Assembly (NCBI GenBank): GCA_028751875.1
Contig: CM054140.1
Location: 22,937,524 to 23,001,523, forward strand
Length of the DNA: 64,000 nt
Reading direction: 5' to 3'
DNA from: Rapana venosa
Lineage: Eukaryota; Mollusca; Gastropoda; Neogastropoda; Muricidae
Both the position numbers and the translations under genes were made by a program. Shown in pieces: positions 1-12,100 of this stretch (position 1 is its first letter; each line of letters begins with the position of its first letter). The notes below the pieces were generated by a model, which worked only from the letters and a program-made list of their open reading frames with translations, was not told the origin of the DNA and did no database searches.

Positions 1-54
<54 letters not shown>
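1..54. repeat. (CT)n microsatellite at window edge
   Basis: Uninterrupted CT dinucleotides run from the first base of the window to position 54. The array continues beyond the window to an unknown length. Confidence 0.95.
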
Positions 55-58
<4 letters not shown>

Positions 59-617
59 AACATAACATGATAATTATCAACAAGATACAACAAAGCATTA
101 CAATATGAAACAGATTATAAATAAACAACAACAACAACAACAACAACAAAAACATTCATGAGATGCAGAAAGAAACACACACCAAGCAGTAGTCTTCTGC
201 AAACACACACACACACACACACACAGGCGCGCGCTCGCGTTTCACACATAAGCACTATGCCAATTATGACTGGTGGTATGAGTGTCACAAACTGAACATA
301 ATTATTCTACCAGCCTGCACTGCAATCCAGCTCAGAATGTTATTATTATTATTATGATTATTATTATAGGCTTATAGATGGACGGACAGACAGACAGAAT
401 TAAAGCATTTGTCTCTGAATCGAAGGTCTGAGTGAATTGTCGGTGTTGTTTTTGTAGGTGATGATGATGATGATGATGGTGATGATGATTATTTTGGCCA
501 CATCAGTCATTGTGATGGTGTGGACCAGTGTTTCTGAGGTTTTGTGTGTGTGTGAGTTATAAATCTTTAAAAATGACAAATAACAGTCTAGCCAGCCACG
601 AAGTGTGCGTGTTGTTG

Positions 618-658
618 TTCTTCAATTGTATGTCTGTTCACATTCAGTGATAGTAGAC
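618..658. repeat. Hairpin motif linked to GT repeat, copy 1
   Basis: A motif beginning TTCTTCAATT runs into an imperfect palindrome with arms GTCT/AGAC and TCAC/GTGA. It lies just downstream of GT-rich DNA. Related copies are at 1069-1112, 1130-1170 and 52129-52170. Confidence 0.55.
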
Positions 659-957
659 ACAAAAAGGCAAACAATTCAGAAGAAAAAAAAACGGTTAAGG
701 AACTAAGTACTATAACCATAATGCAATGAAAGAAATTAATTTACCTTGCGAATAACTATAACTAATTAAACTACAACATTTTTTTTTAAACCCACACACA
801 TGTCATGTATTCCACGCCAAAAGAACACTGGGGGAAAAAGGTAACAATTTCGAAAACTATACGGTGATGGGTAGAATGCCTCTGCTTCAAATCAATAAAT
901 GGCATATTTACTTGTGCTATAGCAAATTACTAACACAACTCTCTTTCAACAACAAAG

Positions 958-960
<3 letters not shown>

Positions 961-1031
<71 letters not shown>

Positions 1032-1042
1032 CGCGCGCGCGC
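961..1042. repeat. (GT)n-(GC)n compound microsatellite
   Basis: About 31 GT units are followed by about ten GC units. Alternating purine-pyrimidine DNA of this kind can adopt Z-DNA. The valine/cysteine-rich and alanine/arginine-rich open frame across it is an artefact of the repeat. Confidence 0.95.
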
Positions 1043-1068
1043 CCACGCGTGCATGCATGCGTGTGTGT

Positions 1069-1112
1069 TCTTCTTTAATTTAAGGTCTTTTCACATTATG
1101 TGATATTAGACA
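1069..1112. repeat. Hairpin motif linked to GT repeat, copy 2
   Basis: This copy directly follows the GT/GC microsatellite. It shares the TTCTTTAATTTAAGGTCT start and the TCAC...GTGATATTAGAC end with the other copies. Confidence 0.55.
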
Positions 1113-1129
1113 AGTGTGTGTGTGTGTTG

Positions 1130-1170
1130 TCTTCAATTTAACGTCTGTTCACTCTAAGTGATATTAGACG
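1130..1170. repeat. Hairpin motif linked to GT repeat, copy 3
   Basis: This copy follows a short GT run. Its CTTCAATTTAACGTCTGT start is almost identical to the copy 51 kb away at 52129, and the GTCT...TCACT / AGTGA...AGAC arms are intact. Confidence 0.6.
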
Positions 1171-2659
1171 AGGGAGATAGAAAGTATAGTGGAAGTTAAA
1201 GAAGGGAGAAGAAGGAGTGGAAGGAGAAAAAGGTTAAGAAATAGCATGTGGTGGGTTGTTTGTTTGGAAACAAACTAATAAGCCCCCCCCCCCATATCCC
1301 ATTCCCCCAACAACCTTAGAATAAGTAATGATAATACTTTTAAACAGGAGCAAAATGTAAACTCAACAATGTGGAAACATGAAACAACAATAATGTAACT
1401 ACAATAAATAATCAAGTGGACTATGCAATAAACAATAAACTTCATGGGGTAAGTTTAAAGAATCTGATCAATTCAAGGAACGATATTTAAAAAGTTGCCT
1501 GACCACTGCCCATATTTTTTGTTATATGGCTCCTTCTCAAATAGATTCGCGTTTTATAACCGTGAGAAGGGTAAATTCACTATATTTTAGAATGAAGTTA
1601 AATGCATTCCTTACAAAAATTTGTAAAACATGTTAGATGTCTATGGGGGATCATATTTCCAATAGTCATTCAATAATTTGATTGCCCTATGGGTAAAACT
1701 TTTATTACCTACTTTCTGAACAGTCTCTGGAAAATGTCTTTGAAAATTCAAAGCTAGCCTTTGCCATTGCCAGATGTTTATTGCATATGTTGTTGTGGTG
1801 GTGTGTGTGTGTGCTTGTGTTGTGTGTATGTGAGAGAGGAAATCATCATGGGCGTAATCTGTGTACATATTTGTGTATGTGTTGTGTGTTTGTGTGTATG
1901 TGAGAGAGCTTAAAACATGGCTAAGTTCTTGTACATTTTGTGTAATGTTTTGATGTTGGTGTGTGTGTGTGTGTGTGGTGTGTGTGAGAGTGAAGAAACA
2001 TACATGGGCGTAGATCTGTGTACATATTTGTGTATAGTGTGTGTGTGAGTGTGCAGGCTGTGTGTGATATTTTTTTATTTGAAGTTATCTTGGAATGTTT
2101 AAACCAATACGAAATGTAGCTTTCTTGTGTCTTTCAGTCATGATTTGTATCAATGCGCCTGTCAGTATTGCAATTGCTCCTCATGGGATGATTTAAGTGT
2201 TTTTTACTTGACTAGCCTAAAGCTAATCAGCATACAGCCTTTTGCTTGTGTCAAGACAATACTGAGGTTTTGGAAACCGTTCAAGATCTACATGCACCAG
2301 CTGTAACTGGAAAAAACTACTGGGTACTAGGCCTACAACTTTTATTACGTCCACAAGGCCTAGACCTCGCCTACTGGCGTACTGCATATCATATGCTACC
2401 TCAGCTAGAGGGCATGTCTGGTCTTAAAATAGATGTAGGCCTAGGCCTAGTTAGATAGGGCGGATTCTGAAACCAAACCTCCGCTCATTGACAACAGCTA
2501 AGAAAATAATTCCTCAAGTAGTGATGGAAAACTAATGATGATTTAAGAGAATTTATATAAAATGAAAACATAGCTTTGTTAAATACTTTTCTGATTCAAA
2601 CGTGAAAAGAAAACCGTTGTACAGTTGTTTTCTTTTTTAATCACAAGAATATCCTTCCG

Positions 2660-2849
2660 CGCAACACTCTATAAGTAGTCCGCCATATTAGGTTCGGTCA
2701 CTTCGACTATGGTAGCCAGTTGAACAGACGTGTTACACCAGCTCCGTCTAAAAGACCTTATGAATACATATTTGTCCCTCTGTCATCGGTAACCCGGCAA
2801 AATTACGTCCAACAAAGAACTAGGAGTTTGGACAGAGGACCTGGCTCAG
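2660..2849 (+). promoter_or_regulatory. Probable ODC promoter and non-coding first exon
   Basis: A TATA-like TATAAGTA (near 2670) is followed by relatively GC-rich unique sequence. This ends in a strong splice donor, CTCAG|GTAAGA, after 2849. No long open frame crosses it, so it looks like a 5' UTR exon. The next coding exon downstream on this strand is ODC exon 1 at 8894, about 6 kb away. Assigning the promoter to ODC is inference from position. A plausible acceptor, TGTTGTTCCAG, ends at 8851 upstream of the ODC start codon. Confidence 0.4.
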
Positions 2850-4164
2850 GTAAGACATTTTTTTCGATTTGTGATATGTGACAAATTTTAACGTTGATTT
2901 GGTGATTGCGTTGTAGGCGGCAAGTCAGATAAACTTACCGGCTTTTTCGCCATGCGGATCACGAAGCCATCACGTGCTCTGCCTAAACCAGGGTTACGGG
3001 ACTGCGAAACAGGTGCTAGGCCTAGTCCTGTTCGATTAATCAATTTGATATAAAGCATTCCGAACTCGCATAAATGAAGCGTTGCTGTTAATGTTTCAAC
3101 ATTTTCCCTATTGCCATTGGTTAGATTTTGTAACCGACTAGATACCTCTCAAAAATCTCGTCTAAAACTGAGTTGATTATCCTATAAAAAAAAAATAAAT
3201 GTAAATAAAGCTGTTACATAATCACTACAGCATGGAGATAACAGTATTTAACATATATCGAAAGACTAAACTGAATTGCACAAGGCCCTATCCATGTTTT
3301 TGTGGGTGTGTTGTTTTTTTTAAAGCAGCAGTTGCCATGGTACAACTTATGACAAGTAGCAAGTAGGCCTATGATAAAACTTTGCCTCATCTCAAGATAT
3401 GATGCCTCGGCGCCCCCCACCCCCCACCCCCACCCCTCTCTCAGTATCTGTAGTGTTATCCCACATCTTAACTAGGCTAGTGAAGATGGGTTTTTAATAC
3501 TTTTTATACTTATGCTGGTAATCTTTTAGAGGGTATTTTCACCTTCATCTTCAAGTTTTTTTGTGAGAGAAAAATATCACTGAACTCAAATTTGATTAAT
3601 ACACATACAGTTCAACATCCCCTTACTTGGGGAAAAAACACATATCGATAAATTTTTCTGACATGATAAATCACACAGTCAAGAAACACACTACATGAGT
3701 ACACGGTTACCACGTGATGTTCATTGAAATAAACTGCAGAATGCAGATGAAAACGGTCTTAATCCTTGAAACTAATACTCAGTAATACTAATACAGTAAT
3801 AGTAATGCTATTATTCATATTATCACTATATCAGTAAAGTCCTATCCGAGTCTTAATGTAGCTAAAAGGAACTTCACAAGATTTAGTTATGATGCTTGTG
3901 AACTGCAAGCTAGTACATGGACAAGTGCATCATCTATGTTAAACTTAATGCCAACATTAATATTGAATCTGTATTGCTATCTAATAATGTAATATCTCGT
4001 ATATAAGGGATATTTAAAGTAAAACACAGAGTGGGCTTCACTTTCTTTCATGCAGGGCATGCAGTATGAGACTTGAGAGGGAGAGAACGAGTATGTATAA
4101 ACATGTAGACCTACATCTGTTAAGCCTGGGGTTTTTTTTTTTTTTTTTTACATTCCTAAGCTAG

Positions 4165-4265
4165 AGTTCTGAGGTTTACCAGTGGTGAGATTTTGCATAT
4201 ATGCGACTTTTTTTTGGCTACCAAAGTACCATGAAGCCATTGAAGGTCAACAGCATTTCTGATTT
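4165..4265 (-). repeat. S4-family SINE fragment
   Basis: Read on the minus strand, this matches the distal half of the S4 element at 27005-27370, including the GCATA(T/C)GCAAAATCTCACC-like segment and the following GGTAAACCTC. The tRNA-like head is absent. Confidence 0.5.
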
Positions 4266-5225
4266 GGGGGATGTTTTTTTAGCTGTAGATAAATACTCCA
4301 TTGTATGCATGGCTACTGTTTCAAGTGTCTGAGGTTAGGATGTTAGTACTGCTATTCAGACTTTTTCTTTGCAGAGTTTGTGAGTTCAGTTGCCAAAGGA
4401 TTTTTGGAGAGTTGTTTCGCAGGGGGAAGTGTGTGTTGGGGGGGGGGGGGGATATATTAATTACATAATGACAGGAATGATTGAAACTTAGTCACCTTGA
4501 AACCAAAGTGTGTTCTCACTTGGATGATTCTCCCATGATATACTGATAATAATATAGATCACTCTTAATACAAGGTCTTTGTTTGTTTCATGGATGTGCT
4601 TTGTTAATTTTGCCGAGCTTGGCAACTGTCAATAGACACCTGAATTTAAAGCACCCTCTTTGTATGTTAAGCATAGTTCATAGGTAAGTCGCCACCAGTC
4701 AAAGTGTTAGGAATATCACCAAGTAAAGAGGATCATAGCATATGCACACATACTTAAAATGGAATTTAAGGACACCAGCCATTTTGATAGGCTAGGCAGG
4801 AAAAAAGTGATGATTTGTTAATTAATAGTCTTGTATCCAATGTTGCTCTTGTTTCAAAAGATCGCGGGTTTTTATTTTATAGCTCGACTGTAGCTCGATC
4901 ATAGGTTAATGCACAGATGTTTATATAAACAAAGGTCAACATAAAGATCACAACTGCCTATAACTGTATAAGTATAACTTGTAAGAATTGTCAAATTGTA
5001 TTCATAGGAGTGCTGCTTTTTCTTTTTATACTGAAAGTTGGCTTGCTAACCAAATCGTGTGATGCCTGTGACTGACATTGCACGTGTGCACAGGGCAGAG
5101 CAGCTGTGCTCCCATAACACTACTACCTTACACACGTGTGGATGCACTTTCTAACATGCATGCACAGATACACACATGATTTCTGAGACAAGTTCATGAT
5201 TCTTGTGAAGCACACCCAGAGCTTG

Positions 5226-5228
<3 letters not shown>

Positions 5229-5302
<74 letters not shown>
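5229..5302. repeat. (CT)n microsatellite
   Basis: About 37 uninterrupted CT units inside the probable first ODC intron. Confidence 0.95.
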
Positions 5303-5305
<3 letters not shown>

Positions 5306-5989
5306 GTTGCATCTCTTCCCTTTAATAAAATAAAATAAAAAGTGCTGTGGTCCAGACCTTTATCAGTTTATGGTCCAATGCAGGTGGTAAGCATTTTTGG
5401 AATCCATTATGGCATAAGGGAGCTCAATGAAATGCTGATGCACACATACTGACATAGGTATTTCATAACTTGGAATCTGTGTTTAGAATACTTAACCTTG
5501 TAATTGAAGTGTGTATGTAAATGGAAAAGAAACAAGTAATAATTTAAAAAATAGAGTGTATGAACTATGATTTCACAATTTAGAGACAAAGGAGGATTAA
5601 ACTTAGCCAATCTTTGTTACAAAAATTCTTTTATTCAAAATGTGGGTTTTATTTTGGTGTCATTTTGTCATGTCAAAATACACAACAAAATCTTATGATC
5701 CATGCCGCAATTTCCTCCTTTTTTTTTTTGGACCTTTTTTTTCCATTGTCACCTCTGTGTATTACAAGAATTGAATAAAGTTCTCACAATTTTGTTAAGG
5801 ATGCCAGCACAAAAGAAGTTAATTGATTTTTCAATAAATGTGAACTTTTGACTTAAAACTGATTGTTGAAGATGAGTAATCAGAACTGTGTATAACTATA
5901 AGTAGATATTTATTTTGTGGTTTAGTACAGGAGATGCTGCCCCTGCTTTATTCAGTATATGAACTAAAACACAAAGAAGGTGTTCGTTA

Positions 5990-6306
5990 GGGTCAGGTGA
6001 TTTTCTTCTTTTTTTCCCCCACCATTCCTCAGCGAGGTTCGACATTGGTGAGATTTTGGGTATGTGACTGTCTTTACCGACCATTAAAGGTAGCGGCATT
6101 CCAACTTTAGGGATGGTGTCTAAACACACCTGTATGCATGCCTTAAAAAAAAAAATTCTGTCATCCGTTCCTACCAGCATAAAATGGCCTACTCTTCCAA
6201 AAGGCAGAACAGGTTTTAACATGTGCGCAAGATGTTCCACGTGCATTTGCTCATGGGGCCTCCATTATACTTAAAGTCTTATCCAAGGGACTTTTAGGGG
6301 GAGTGT
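5990..6306 (-). repeat. S4 and S1 SINE pieces, minus strand
   Basis: Positions 5990-6125 match the distal part of S4 in reverse complement (GGCATTCC, GGTGAGATTTTG). Positions 6140-6306 match the middle of S1 in reverse complement (TCTGTCATCCGTTCC, AATGGCCTACTCTT, GTGCGCAAGATGTT). The two are joined at an A/T-rich junction. The full S1 copy next door, starting at 6330, is in the opposite orientation. Confidence 0.65.
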
Positions 6307-6329
6307 GTTAGTGACATTAACTCATTGGA

Positions 6330-6690
6330 AGGACGGGATAGCCTAGTGGTTAGAATATTGTGCTCGCAATCTGATGACCTGGGTTCGATTCCCGTTCAAG
6401 GGGATATTTTCCCCTGGAGTTAACATCAGTGCAGACTCCAGTCTCCCCCAAAGTCCTTCGGATGAGACTATAAACCAAGGCCCCGTGTGAAAACGCATGC
6501 AGAACATCTTGCGCACATGTTAAATCCTGTTCCGCTTTTTGTAAGAGTAGGCCATTGTGTGCCGGTGGGAACAGATGACAGAATTTACAAAACCGCATAC
6601 ACACAGGGACTGGATGTAAAAAAAAGCACATAACTTCATAAGTGCTTATTCCATTATCTTCGATGTAAAAGAATTTTAAAAAATAGATAA
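6330..6690 (+). mobile_element. S1-family tRNA-headed SINE, near full length
   Basis: The head GGACGGGATAGCCTAGTGGT resembles a Pol III A box, and GGGTTCGATTCCCG is a textbook B box about 45 bp further on. The body holds GTTAACATCAGTGCAGACTCC, a GCGCACATGTTAAA segment, GGGACTGGATGTAAA, and ends GTGCTTATTCCATTAT before an A-rich tail. At least seven other copies or fragments lie in this window on both strands, which shows a dispersed family. The head cannot fold as a working tRNA, so it is not called a tRNA gene. Confidence 0.85.
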
Positions 6691-7109
6691 ATAAAAAATA
6701 ACTCCACGATAAAAGAACCTTAAAACAGGTGCCTCTGTAGTCTGTGTATGTGGTGTGGCTCGATCACAAGCCCTTGGATCACAAGCGCAACTACTGTATG
6801 CTATACCCCCACCACCACCACCCACCCTTTCCAGATGATATATATATATATAAATATAATAATGTGCATTTGTGGATTGAACTTTCACATTGTATGAAGA
6901 AGGGCTGGCTGCGTGTGCTCGTTGCAGGGCGGCTATTCAGCTGTCCTCTACCTCGAGAGCCCTGAAGGGTTGCAGCGTGTGAAGAGGAAGTTCAACTTCA
7001 ACGCAGAGCCGCCCTGGGATCCCAGCTAGTATTTAGCAAAAGCAGGTGTTTCGACTGGCCAGGTGTGTTGTGTGGTTTTCTGATGGATGGAAGTGTTTGG
7101 AATATATAT

Positions 7110-8168
7110 ATAATGTGGTGGTGGTGGTGGTGTTTTTACCATCTGTAGCACTTTGTGGTTGGTGGTGTATTTTATCATCGGCAGTGTGGGTTGGTGGTGT
7201 GGCAAAGTGGTGTTTTTATCATTTGGTTGTGTTTTTATCATTGGCAATGTTGTGGTTGGTGATGTTTTATCGTCTGCAGTGTTGATGGTGGTGTTTTTAT
7301 CATTTGTAATTTGGTTGGTCATGTTTTTATCATCTGTAATGTGGTTTGCTGGCATTTTTATCATCTGTAGTGTGGTTTGCTGGTGTTTTTATCATCTGTA
7401 ATGTGGTTGCTGGTGTTTTTTTATCATCTGTAATGTGGTTGCTGGTGTGGGTTTTTTTATCATCTGTAATGTGGTTGCCAGTGAATCGAGTGATTTTTTT
7501 TTTTTTTACCATCTGTAATGTGGTTGCTGGTGGGTGGGGTTCTTCTTTAATCATCTGTAATGTGGTTGCTGGTGGTATTTATCATCTGCAATGTGGTTGG
7601 TGGTGGTATTTATCATCTGCAATGTGGTTGCTGGTGTTTTATCATCTGCTGGTATTTTTTTCACCTTTAATGTGGTTTGCTGGTGTTTTTATCATCTGTA
7701 ATGTGGTTTGCTGGTGGTTTTTTTTATCATCTGTAATGTGGTTTGCTGGTGTTTTTATCATCAGTAATGTGGTTTGCTGGTGGGTTTTTTTATCATCAGT
7801 AATGTGGTTTGTTGGTGTTGTTATCATCTGTAATGTGGTTTGGCTGTATGTGCTGGTGTGTGTTTTTTATCATCTGTAATGTGGTTTGCTGGTGGGTGTT
7901 TTTTATCATCTGTAATGTGGTTGGTAGTTGGTTTTTATCATCTGTAATGTGGTTTGCTGGTGTTTTTATCATCTGTAGTGTGGTTGCTGGTGTTTTTATC
8001 ATCAGTAATGTGGGTGCTGGTGTTTTTATTATCTGTTATGTGGTTTGCTGGTGTTTTTATCATTGGCAATGTGTGTGCTGGTGTTTTTATCATCAGTAAT
8101 GTGGTTGCTGGTGTTTTTATCATCGGCAATGTGGTTGGTGGTGTTTTTATCATCTGCATTGTGGTTGA
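7110..8168. repeat. Minisatellite, unit about 31 bp, over 30 copies
   Basis: A degenerate tandem repeat whose unit runs roughly TAATGTGGTTTGCTGGTG then TTTTTATCATCTG. The + strand is almost pure G/T with a conserved ATCATC. A 31-bp period shifts frame at each copy, so all three frames stay open and encode recurring LSSVMWFAGVF-type peptides on the + strand. This explains the 177-codon open frame at 7346-7879. Individual units differ by point changes and by the length of the T run. Confidence 0.95.
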
Positions 8169-8851
8169 CTTATATCACTATTAATTGTATTATTGTGTTT
8201 AGAAACTTTTATTGTCAGAAGTTTAGGATTGTTTGTTGGATTACAAACAAAATAATTCCGTAGAAATGCATCACAATCTTTTTCCAACTTGTCATTGACT
8301 TTTTTGTCTTTTCTTTTTTCTTTTTTTTTAAGTCTTAGGCGGTTTAAGAATCACTAGAGATATTAGAGACTTGTAGAAACAAAACCCAAAGGACAGAAGA
8401 GATTTAACTAAATTGATGTATTGCACTCCTGGTTCTGTACAGGCAAGTCTTTGAGGTAAGTGATAACAAATGATGGCAACGGAGCAGACAGAAATTACAT
8501 ACAATTTTTTTTTTTTTAATAAAGAAAAAGAGGAAGAAGAAAAAAACGGGAGTGCACAGTTTGTGAATCTTGCTGTATCATGTCAACTTTTAGGGTGACA
8601 AATTGTATGAAGAGGTTATGAGTTTTGAGCAGCAGATGATCCGATTGGGATCTGTTTTGCTTTATGGTTCTAGGGGCTAGTCTGTTGGCCCCTTTACTTA
8701 GTCTGTATATTTTGTGGATAATGTTGCTAGTGCATAAAATTTGAAGAAAAGAAAATGTTAAAATAGTATTATAAATGAACCGATAGCTCTGACTACCGCC
8801 CACAGTGTATTGTGGATCATCGTCATCATCGTCATGGTCCTGTTGTTCCAG

Positions 8852-8893
8852 ATTGTTCATACAGCCCTGTACTTTTGACTTAAACCAACCAAG
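8852..8893 (+). promoter_or_regulatory. ODC 5' leader before the start codon
   Basis: Short leader between a pyrimidine-rich acceptor-like site (TGTTGTTCCAG, ending 8851) and the ODC ATG at 8894. The start context is CCAAGATGA. A second possible acceptor (CATACAG) lies a few bases further on, so the exact boundary is uncertain. Confidence 0.4.
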
Positions 8894-9058
8894 ATGAAGA
8901 CAGCAACTTTGGGAAAGACCTGCAACGTGCAGCTGCACTCCGACACAAAACCCTACATGGAGCTTGTGCAGGAACGTGTGGCTCAGCTTGAGCTGCAGGT
9001 GAGGGGATAGGTTTGCTTCAGCTATGAAGTGACGGACTGGCTTTTTCTGCTGCTATAC

Positions 9059-9117
<59 letters not shown>

Positions 9118-12100
9118 CCTCTCTCCCTCCCCCTCATCCTCACCCATCTCTTGCTCTCTCTCTCTCTCATTCACTCGCTCATAGTTATGTTATATGATGT
9201 GTCAAATGTTTGCACTGCCAGTTGCTCAAAAGATTCAGCACCTCTAAGTAAATTCATTTATTCATAGCTGCCATTCATTCCTTTCCCCTTCCCCCCCCCC
9301 CCCCACCTCCTTTTTGTTGTGTGTTCAGTTTTTAAACTACGATTTTGGTTTCTGAAAAAAAAGTTCTGGTTTCCAAAATTAAAAAAAACAACCAACATAC
9401 ATGCAGGTTTCCAATACCAATCGCCAAGATGTCTTCAAAGAAAAACATAAAATGTTATAGCTGTGCCTATCAGAAGTGTGTTCACAAATACAAGAAGAAT
9501 TTTCCATACATAGGTCAGTCTTGACAAGGCAAAAGTTGTGCCTTCTGCTGCACATCTATGCCAGTGCCTTGTAAAGAATTTTGTAGGGCCGATGAATAGA
9601 CATCATTGCAGATGAGAAAAGTCCAGAGTTGTTTACTGCTTCAATTCTGGCAGAACAGTTCCAATTTCGGCTTTCTTGCTACATTGCCATTCCACTTGCT
9701 CAAAAAACTGATTTTCTTTTTCAAGCTTGATAGCTCTGATTCGAGCACATGCGAATGTGCGTGAACGGCAAAACAATTAGTTTAGCAGACAAAAAAATGT
9801 ATGGGAAGCAATGACTGAGTGTGAATGCTTATTAAAGCTGTGCAAGTCGTGTATCAGTCGCCGTATCTGGATGGCTTTGTGTCTATCAAAGTTCAAAACA
9901 TCCAAGCAAGGCTGGAACTGTGCATTTAATGCCTTGAAACTGATGAAATCAGAGTTAAGAGACTAGATGACAAAACAAGTGTTTTTGCTGAGCATGCAAT
10001 AAACAGTATCAACTTGTAGGCAGTAGTGGACAGGTGTGAAGCTGAAGCCTACTACAAAGAGCCAACATAGACTGACCCAGATTTGACACTTTGGAGGACT
10101 TCAGTTCCTATAAAAAGCAACACAAATCAATGCAACCGGTGCTCATTGCTCATCTCTAATTGATTTTATCAACTGATTTTTTTTCCCTCATGATAAGTGA
10201 TCTTTGTACTTTTCATTTACACCTACACCTACCTATGTACATACAGGCATTTCTAACACACACATAAGTGTGGCATTCTTTTTCCTGTCTACATCATCTT
10301 GTCAAGAGTTGAACAGTTTGCTACTTGAACAATTTTTAAAAAATTCAGCTTCAAGGGGCATACACCCCCACCCCCACCAAGTCATTTTTTTTTTTTTTTT
10401 TGTTCTGAAAGTTTGACCGCTATGTTTATTTTGTATCAGCAGCTGTGTAGATTTTGAACCGAATGACTTTGACAGTAGTTGTTGACAGGTGGTTTTGTTT
10501 GGGGGGGGGGGGGTAGGTAAACCTACCACCAGGGTATTTCATTTTGATTCAGTGTCAATGGCTTTCTGCTTCCAAGCACAGGAATAAGTGTGTATGACTG
10601 ATGTTGCAGTACCGGGAGGATGCATTCTTTCTGGGAGATCTTGGAGACATCGTGAAGAAATACGAGAAGTGGACAGAGTGTTTGCCGAGAGTGGAGCCTT
10701 TCTATGGTGAGTGGTCTAGAGTCGAACTGTGTTTTGCTGTTTGGTTTTTCTTCTTCTTTGTGGCATTGTTTTGTATGTAAAATTATAACGCTTGCATTGG
10801 TAGTTCTACATGATTATTTCATATGTGTATGAGTGCAAAATGCAAGTTGTCAGAAAAATTAAATCCAGTTAAAAAAACCCAGTAAACTCAAGCACATTTA
10901 AAACTTGATTTTAGGAGCATTTCATCTTCTTTTTAAATCCCAGAGTGACATTAAGGGTTAGGGCTTTTTTTTTTTGGGGGGGGGGGGGGGTTGACCAGGA
11001 ATTGTTAATGTAAAGCTAAAGGAAAGATTATAAAGAAAGAAAACACGAAGTAAACGTTGAAGCACCCAACAGCCGTGTGGCTTGTGAATGCTGTTTTCAG
11101 ACATTGAGATGGAAGAGAAAATGAATGTTTTTTACTATAAATTTCAGCTTCTGCGACCAGTTTTTGCAGAAACCAGTTCTCATTTTTCATGTTATTTGGC
11201 TTGCAGCTGTCAAGTGCAACCAAGATTTGCCTGTGCTCAAGCTCTTGGCTCACCTGGGTGCTGGCTTTGACTGCGCCAGTAAGGTAAGAAACTGCTGGCT
11301 GAGAACAGAACAAACACAACATATGTGTGGGTATATTTTCTCTGAAACGTTTTATTGTCCTTCTCCTGGAAAGTTGGGAGGTATGATTTAATAAAACTTG
11401 GGATTTAAACTTTTATGAAGGAGGATTTCTCCAGTTTGGGGACGGGATAGCTCAGTGGTCAGAGCTCTCTCTTTCCCCCAGCCAATGTTAAGCAGCGTCA
11501 AGCGTGGTTACCAATTGGATGGGTGACCGTTTGTGCTCCTTGGCTTCAGTACAGTCCCCCCCCTTCACCCAGCTGTAAATGGGTATCTACGTCTTTAGGG
11601 TCAGGGAAGATAAAGCTGCGAGAGAGAGGAGATGGGTGCCGCCCTCAATGTGCTGGCCCCTTAAGAAGCTGAGGTCTCTGATTCCTCACTCCTTTATGAC
11701 CACATAGGTTGTTGGACATCTTTTACCTTTTTTCTTCAGTTACAGGTTTATTTTTGGGTTTGTAACCCTTTTTGGGAGGGGGGGGGGAAGCCACAGGTGG
11801 TCACAACTGGTTTATAATCTTACTTCATTGTTGACAAAGTACTGTGGAAATGATTCAGTTCCTTTAGGGATGTAGAAATTTAACAGATGTGTTAAGCTGA
11901 GATGTTTTTTCCCATATTAAAAGAAAGGATAGAGCGGCTAGTAGCAAGGAATGGTGAATGTTTGAGAAGGGTGAGAACTGTTGGGCGACAGGAAAGAATG
12001 AAGGCAAATGAATTAGGGTGGGGAGGGTGCAAGGTTAAACACTTTATAAATTCATAGACATGTGTACATAATTACTTGTGTTATTTATCACACAGATCTT

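Larger units (their letters stand above)
55..2640. other. Upstream non-coding region with many simple repeats
   Basis: No gene is seen. The stretch holds a CAA trinucleotide run (124-150), CA (about 203-225), TTA (about 342-366), GAT (about 461-489) and several GT-rich patches (1799-1833, 1962-1990, 2035-2055). It also has three copies of a short hairpin motif listed separately. Open frames here come from low-complexity sequence. AGGCCTAGGCCTAG-type motifs occur near 2441-2456, just upstream of the probable ODC promoter. Confidence 0.7.
2850..8851 (+). other. Probable first intron of ODC (5' UTR intron)
   Basis: About 6 kb of AT-rich non-coding DNA. It holds minus-strand SINE pieces (4165-4265, 5990-6306), a full plus-strand S1 SINE (6330-6690), a long CT microsatellite (5229-5302) and the 31-bp minisatellite (7110-8168). 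No conserved coding exon was recognised. Confidence 0.4.

Noticed and set aside
864..1103. 79-codon frame with valine/cysteine and alanine/arginine repeats
   Set aside because: It is a translation of the GT and GC microsatellite.
7346..7879. 177-codon open frame on the + strand, with other long frames on both strands nearby
   Set aside because: It lies wholly inside the 31-bp minisatellite and encodes only its repeating translation. All frames are open for the same reason.
7110..8168. CRISPR-like array of regularly spaced repeats
   Set aside because: The repeats are contiguous without unique spacers, the period is about 31 bp with gradual divergence, and the DNA is eukaryotic. It is a minisatellite.
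9400..10160. Gene-like texture in ODC intron 1, possibly a decayed processed gene
   Set aside because: No frame is open for more than a few dozen codons and no protein family is recognised.
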